This document shows, in pieces, positions 15,076 to 18,433 of a stretch of 18,433 bases of DNA (position 1 is its first letter; the number at the start of each line of letters is the position of its first letter). Source of the stretch: CAZUQA01 sp964622375 (GTDB lineage Bacteria > Bacillota_I > Bacilli_A > Erysipelotrichales > Erysipelotrichaceae); assembly GCA_964622375.1 (NCBI GenBank), contig CAZUQA010000021.1, positions 1-18,433 of the forward strand, written 5' to 3'. A program made the translations under genes and the position numbers. The notes below the pieces were generated by a model. That model was not told where the DNA came from, made no database searches, and saw nothing but the letters and a program-made list of their open reading frames with translations.

Positions 15076-16179
15076 TTAATCACCTAACTTTCTGAAAATA
15101 TATGCTTTTACTTCCGCAAGCAGCGCAGCAGTTTCTTTGAGGTAACCGCTAAAACTGACGGCAACTTCATAAACCAGGGGCAGAATACCCCTCAGCGGCA
15201 ATTTGCCTAGAAAATAGGATTGCCGGGCTAAGTGATTAGCCAGGCAAGCAGCCGCCAGCAAGTCTTCGCCTTCTTTCAGCAGTATTTCCGCTAAAGCGCG
15301 TAGCCCTGACAGTTCCGGGTGCTCAGCCATAAAACTCCATGGCTCCGTCAGTTGATTGGTCACGACTTTGTCAACTAGCGCGTGCTTTCCACCAAGGCCT
15401 TCAGCTAAAACATTTTCTTTGGCGCTAAAACTGTTGCTTGCTAAGACACTGCCGTCGACAAATTCCGCCAAAACACTTATAGCTCTTTGGGGATGAGCTA
15501 ATAAGTCGACTTGGGTCGGGTCAATAGCCCACAGAGCTTTGATCAGCAGCATTTGCCAACAATAATAAAGCCCACTGGCTTTATCAACTTCTATTCTAAC
15601 ATTTTCTGGGCTTGCTGGGTAATCTCTTGCCGCTTTATCAGCATTTTCCGCAGCTAAATTTTGTTTCTCGACGCTTTCCACCGGGGGATAACAGAGATAA
15701 ATCTTCTTGATTTCGGCGCTTTTTCTTTCTGGTAGTAGGGACTTCAAGGCCAACAGTTGGGGATCTAAAACCGTGATATTGTCGGGCTTTGCTTCCTTAG
15801 TTAAAGTTAACAATTGCGCTAGAGCAGCCGACTGGCTCAGAACTAAACTTTTGTTGTTTTGCTGCGCTAAACGGCTCAAAGTCAAGCCCCACTTTTCATC
15901 AAGGCAGTTGACTAAAATGTCATAATCAACTTCTGCCAATAGCGCTGCCCAACTTTGGTAACAGCGCACTTTAGCGAGTTTATCTTTAAAATCACGGTAA
16001 TCTCGGTCTTTTTCCCAAGCTAGGGCTGAAGGTTGCAAGCTCTGAATAAAAAAGTCCAGTTGTTCTGGAACTCCGCTAAACCCGGCAGCAACTAAACTAA
16101 AATCCCGGTTCCGCTCGAAAAACCTCAACCAAGCTTTACTGTCAAAGTCGGCAGTAGCAGCTAAAATCAGTTTTTTCAC
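15076..16179 (-). CDS. Degenerate DXR-like protein (probable pseudoenzyme) at the dxr locus
   Basis: The 367-residue protein lies between cdsA and rseP, where dxr sits in Bacillota, and aligns collinearly with E. coli DXR. The best stretch is ungapped: RIEVDKAS (195-202) through HPQ (229-231) to EFVDGSVLA (239-247). Most functional residues are gone. The NADPH loop GSTGSIG reads AATADFD (7-13) and the NKE motif reads SQS (115-117). Metal ligand Asp150 is kept as Asp139, but Glu152 is Gln141 and Glu231 is Gln209. Substrate residues Ser222, Asn227 and Lys228 are Lys200, Tyr205 and Tyr206. The GGPF and HPNWSMG loops are unrecognisable. Oxidoreductase activity is therefore unlikely, yet the frame is intact and coupled to its neighbours (GTG start overlapping the cdsA TGA by 4 bases). 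Its present role is unknown. A scaffold or regulatory role in isoprenoid or lipid synthesis is speculation. Confidence 0.8.
   Translation of the reverse strand: MKKLILAATADFDSKAWLRFFERNRDFSLVAAGFSGVPEQLDFFIQSLQPSALAWEKDRDYRDFKDKLAKVRCYQSWAALLAEVDYDILVNCLDEKWGLTLSRLAQQNNKSLVLSQSAALAQLLTLTKEAKPDNITVLDPQLLALKSLLPERKSAEIKKIYLCYPPVESVEKQNLAAENADKAARDYPASPENVRIEVDKASGLYYCWQMLLIKALWAIDPTQVDLLAHPQRAISVLAEFVDGSVLASNSFSAKENVLAEGLGGKHALVDKVVTNQLTEPWSFMAEHPELSGLRALAEILLKEGEDLLAAACLANHLARQSYFLGKLPLRGILPLVYEVAVSFSGYLKETAALLAEVKAYIFRKLGD
15079..15085 (-). promoter_or_regulatory. rseP ribosome-binding site that decides its start
   Basis: AGGTGAT on the minus strand is complementary to the 16S anti-Shine-Dalgarno stretch and ends four bases before the ATG at 15074. 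The alternative GTG at 15083 lies inside it, so the ATG is the more likely start. Confidence 0.5.
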
Positions 16180-16949
16180 CCTAATACCACATTTATTAAA
16201 AAGTTCATCAAGATAAAGCCGAAGACTAAACTGTCCAGACGATCAAAAACTCCGCCATGCGTGCCAAAGATATTGCTGAAGTCTTTCAGCCCGTAATTCC
16301 TTTTTATTAAGCTGAAAGCCAAATCGCCGATTTGAGTCACCACCGGAGAAAGTAAGGCAAAGCAAGATACAAAGTAAAACGGCAAGCTCAGCTTAGTGAA
16401 ATAGTTGAATAAAAACGCAAAAATTCCGGCACCAAGCCAACCGGCTAAAGAGCCTTCGATGGTTTTGTTGGGGGAAATTTGCGGGGCCAGTTTGTGTTTA
16501 CCCAAAAAACTGCCGATGAAAAAGGCAAAAGTATCGGTCAGTATAGCTGTCAAAATAACAAGATAGACCAACATCATATTACGCTCTCTTAAAGCGATAA
16601 CCGCCCGGAAACCCAAAGCAACTAAAAGAACCATGGTCAGCAGCGTTAAAATATCAAGCAGTTTATAGTCAAAATCCCAATAAGGCAAGAAGAAAATCAA
16701 CAATAACCAAAACCCGATAACATAAACAACAATACCATCACTGACAAAAGTAAGCGAAATAAGAGCAGCAATTACCAACAAGGAAACCATTAAGGGCTGT
16801 TTAAATGCCCGTAGTTTGCCGGCTTCCCAACCTAAAAGTAAAGATAAGATGATAATCAAACCTTTTAGTAACCAAGCGCCAAAATAGATAATTGGTAAGC
16901 CAACGCCGGCAATGGCGATGGCTGTCAAAATTCGACTTGTTAACTTCAT
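16176..16949 (-). CDS. cdsA: Phosphatidate cytidylyltransferase (CDP-diacylglycerol synthase)
   Basis: This membrane enzyme makes CDP-diacylglycerol from phosphatidic acid and CTP, the precursor of phosphatidylglycerol and cardiolipin. The protein is polytopic. Its C-terminal half carries the CdsA signature: SLIKRNYGLKDFS, then GTHGGVFDRLD, with the usual PGHGG variant as GTHGG. An earlier conserved segment is TDTFAFFIGSFLGKHK, then ISPNKTIEGS. I place the start at the ATG at 16949 (257 residues, beginning MKLTSRILTAI), one base after the uppS stop and matching family N-termini. An in-frame ATG at 16964, adding MGVYK inside uppS, is possible. The end overlaps the next gene by 4 bases. The uppS-cdsA order is standard. 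Confidence 0.94.
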   Translation of the reverse strand: MKLTSRILTAIAIAGVGLPIIYFGAWLLKGLIIILSLLLGWEAGKLRAFKQPLMVSLLVIAALISLTFVSDGIVVYVIGFWLLLIFFLPYWDFDYKLLDILTLLTMVLLVALGFRAVIALRERNMMLVYLVILTAILTDTFAFFIGSFLGKHKLAPQISPNKTIEGSLAGWLGAGIFAFLFNYFTKLSLPFYFVSCFALLSPVVTQIGDLAFSLIKRNYGLKDFSNIFGTHGGVFDRLDSLVFGFILMNFLINVVLG

Positions 16950-16950
16950 C

Positions 16951-17646
16951 TTATAAACCCCCATAACGCCTTTGGCGTCTTTGAAATTCTCTCAGGCTTT
17001 CTTCCAACAGCGCAGCGGAAAAATCCGGCCAAGCTACTTCAAGAAACAACAATTCCGCATAAGCAAGCTGATACAACAGAAAATTCGACAAACGATACTC
17101 GCCGCCGGTTCGAATCAACAAATCCACCGGTGGTAAGCCGGCGGTTTGTAAGTGGCTTTCCCAAAGTTCTTGGCTTAGATTTAGTTTTTTATCAACTTGT
17201 AATTGGGCTAGAGTCTGCTGGGTAGCCTGTAGGATTTCGGCTTGCGCCCCATAGTTCATCGCAAAATTCAGTATTAAGCCGCTATTGTTGGCGGTTGCCG
17301 CTATCCCGGCTTCAATAATCTCGAGAGTTTCTTGAGGAAACTTCGTGATATCGCCGATGGTCCGCACTGAAACATTATTAGCCATCAACTCAGCTAAATA
17401 CTTGGTAAAAAACAGTTTCGGCAACTTCATCAAATAGTCAACTTCTTTTTTTGGCCGCAACCAGTTTTCCGTTGAAAAGGCATAAAGCGTTAGCACTTTC
17501 AAACCTAATTCATTGGCTTTTATGGTTATGGTTCTGACGTTTTCACTGCCTTTTAAATGGCCGTAGGTTCGGCTTTTATTACGGGCTAAGGCCCAGCGGC
17601 CATTGCCGTCCATAATGATAGCTAAGTGTTTGACTGTTTGACTCAT
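16951..17646 (-). CDS. uppS: Undecaprenyl diphosphate synthase (cis-prenyltransferase)
   Basis: UppS condenses isopentenyl diphosphate onto farnesyl diphosphate to make the C55 carrier for peptidoglycan and wall polymers. The 231-residue length is normal. Motifs are IIMDGNGRWA (10-19; catalytic Asp13), YAFSTENWLRP and the C-terminal LLIRTGGEYRLSNFLLYQ with its following AYAELLF, and WPDF. RTGGE replaces the more common RTSGE, a small change. The gene shows that the cell needs isoprenoid precursors, which matters because the adjacent dxr homologue seems inactive. The ATG at 17646 has no Shine-Dalgarno sequence and follows a small hairpin at the end of frr. It is followed after one base by cdsA. 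Confidence 0.96.
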   Translation of the reverse strand: MSQTVKHLAIIMDGNGRWALARNKSRTYGHLKGSENVRTITIKANELGLKVLTLYAFSTENWLRPKKEVDYLMKLPKLFFTKYLAELMANNVSVRTIGDITKFPQETLEIIEAGIAATANNSGLILNFAMNYGAQAEILQATQQTLAQLQVDKKLNLSQELWESHLQTAGLPPVDLLIRTGGEYRLSNFLLYQLAYAELLFLEVAWPDFSAALLEESLREFQRRQRRYGGL

Positions 17647-17650
17647 ATAC

Positions 17651-17678
17651 TATGAAAAAACCAAGATTTATATCGTGG
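17651..17678 (-). terminator. Weak terminator-like hairpin between frr and uppS
   Basis: On the minus strand AACCA pairs with TGGTT, extended by GA/TC across one mismatch around a TATAAA loop, and is followed directly by TTTT. It includes the frr stop codon. The stem is short and AU-rich, so at most a partial attenuator between frr and uppS is plausible. Confidence 0.25.
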
Positions 17679-18210
17679 TTATTTCTTCGGCTTTATTGGC
17701 GGTCAGTTCATCGACTTTCTTGATATAATCATCAGTCAATTTTTGAACTTTCTCCAGCATCATTTTTTGTCCGTCTTCCGACAATTCTTCGTCTTTTTTG
17801 ATATCATCATTGATATCACGGCGGGCATTGCGAATAAAGACTTTCGCCGTTTCCGCCCTTTTTTGCACATCTTTTACCAATTCTTTGCGCCGCTCTTCCG
17901 TCAATTTTGGTAAGTTGATCCGCAGGCAGTTACCGTCATTTTGCACCGGTAAAGATAAATTACTCATATTTATCGCCTTTTCCATCTCGCGTAATGCCGA
18001 AATATCAAAGGGCTTAATCAGAAGTTGGGTTCCTTCCACCACGGCAATTTGCGCTAATTGATTCAGGGGCGTTGGGGTACCGTAGTAATCGATATAAATT
18101 TCATCGAGTAAGGTCGGATTAGCTCTTCCGGTTCTTATACTATTGAGTTCATGAAGATAAAAATCGATAGTCTTGTTCATTTTTTCTGTGGCTTTTTCCA
18201 AATGTGGCAT
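17668..18210 (-). CDS. frr: Ribosome recycling factor
   Basis: RRF splits post-termination 70S ribosomes together with EF-G. The protein is about the usual size (180 versus about 185 residues). The three-helix-bundle domain I has the conserved SIRTGRANPTLLDEI segment (24-38), domain II follows (about 32-104), and the C-terminal helix has the LPKLTEERRKELVK segment and the KKDEELSED loop. The ATG is preceded by AAAGGAGG (18218-18225), whose first bases overlap the pyrH stop, so it should be strongly translated. It follows pyrH by 13 bases, the near-universal bacterial order. Confidence 0.97.
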   Translation of the reverse strand: MPHLEKATEKMNKTIDFYLHELNSIRTGRANPTLLDEIYIDYYGTPTPLNQLAQIAVVEGTQLLIKPFDISALREMEKAINMSNLSLPVQNDGNCLRINLPKLTEERRKELVKDVQKRAETAKVFIRNARRDINDDIKKDEELSEDGQKMMLEKVQKLTDDYIKKVDELTANKAEEITTI

Positions 18211-18223
18211 TAATTTTCCTCCT

Positions 18224-18433
18224 TTAGGTTTTTCTAGTGATTAGGGTGCCCAGCAATTCGCCCTGAACTGCTCTTTTGATATTACCGGCTTGATTGATAT
18301 CGAAAACGATTAAATCAATATCATTTTCTAGGCACAATGATGCCGCTGTGGTATCAATAACACTCAAGGCTTGATTGATAATTTCCCTATGGGATATTCT
18401 ATCATATTTAGTGGCGTTTTTATCGACTTTCGG
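18224..18433 (-). CDS. pyrH: Uridylate kinase, C-terminal part only (5' end outside the window)
   Basis: The last 69 codons and TAA stop of a UMP kinase of the amino-acid kinase fold are present. It makes UDP from UMP for pyrimidine and sugar-nucleotide synthesis. Visible family features are the KYDRIS segment, LSVIDTTAASLCLEND (equivalent to the usual MDATA-x-x-LC), LIVFDINQAGNIKRAVQGE and a C-terminal GTLIT. The frame is open to the right edge. The stop overlaps the frr ribosome-binding site. Identity is firm from both sequence and the pyrH-frr order. Confidence 0.93.
   Translation of the reverse strand, partial: PKVDKNATKYDRISHREIINQALSVIDTTAASLCLENDIDLIVFDINQAGNIKRAVQGELLGTLITRKT

Noticed and set aside
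15076..16179. Frameshift or sequencing error as the cause of the odd DXR homologue
   Set aside because: The alignment to DXR is collinear from the first to the last residues in one frame. The losses are substitutions at specific sites, not a shift in reading frame.
17799..17816. Inverted repeat GATATC-ATCATT-GATATC
   Set aside because: It lies within conserved frr codons (DINDDIK region) and is explained by repeated Asp/Ile codons.
1922..18433. Mycoplasma-type genetic code (UGA as tryptophan)
   Set aside because: TGA ends nrnA, ftsY, cdsA and the response regulator at family-appropriate lengths, and the tryptophans checked are TGG.
1..18433. tRNA, rRNA, CRISPR arrays, insertion sequences or attachment sites
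   Set aside because: Nearly all sequence is accounted for by intact coding frames. The gaps are short and showed no cloverleaf, direct-repeat array or transposase remnant by eye.

Overview
The window is a dense bacterial chromosomal segment with every convincing gene on the minus strand, so it reads from high to low coordinates. Housekeeping genes point to the low-GC Bacillota. Compact SMC and DnaE, the gene order, TGA used as a normal stop (nrnA, ftsY, cdsA, response regulator) and an InlB-B-type surface protein suggest an Erysipelotrichia- or Mollicutes-related lineage. That placement is inference.

Region 1 (18433 to 14031) is the classic cluster pyrH (3' end only), frr, uppS, cdsA, a dxr-position gene, rseP: UMP kinase, ribosome recycling, undecaprenyl-PP synthesis, CDP-diacylglycerol synthesis and site-2 protease. 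The dxr-position gene is the most unusual item. It aligns with 1-deoxy-D-xylulose 5-phosphate reductoisomerase along its length, but nearly all NADPH-, metal- and substrate-binding residues are replaced, so it looks like a retained pseudoenzyme.

Region 2 (14004 to 9833) holds smc, ftsY and ylxM: chromosome organisation and co-translational protein targeting. smc appears to have its own -10 element. Region 3 (9831 to 4653) holds ackA, an nrnA-like DHH phosphoesterase and dnaE. dnaE has no Shine-Dalgarno sequence, but a perfect extended -10 sits exactly where transcription would start on the A of its ATG, suggesting a leaderless mRNA.

Region 4 (4668 to 1922) is an overlapping two-component system (OmpR-type regulator, membrane histidine kinase) followed by a DUF554 membrane protein; the regulator start lies inside the end of dnaE. 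Region 5 is a 261-base intergenic stretch with a candidate promoter and small inverted repeats, then a secreted beta-helix-like surface protein running off the left edge just inside an InlB-B-type repeat.

Most neighbours overlap by 4-17 bases or are separated by 1-30 bases, so translational coupling is widespread. No RNA genes, mobile elements, CRISPR arrays or convincing strong terminators were seen.
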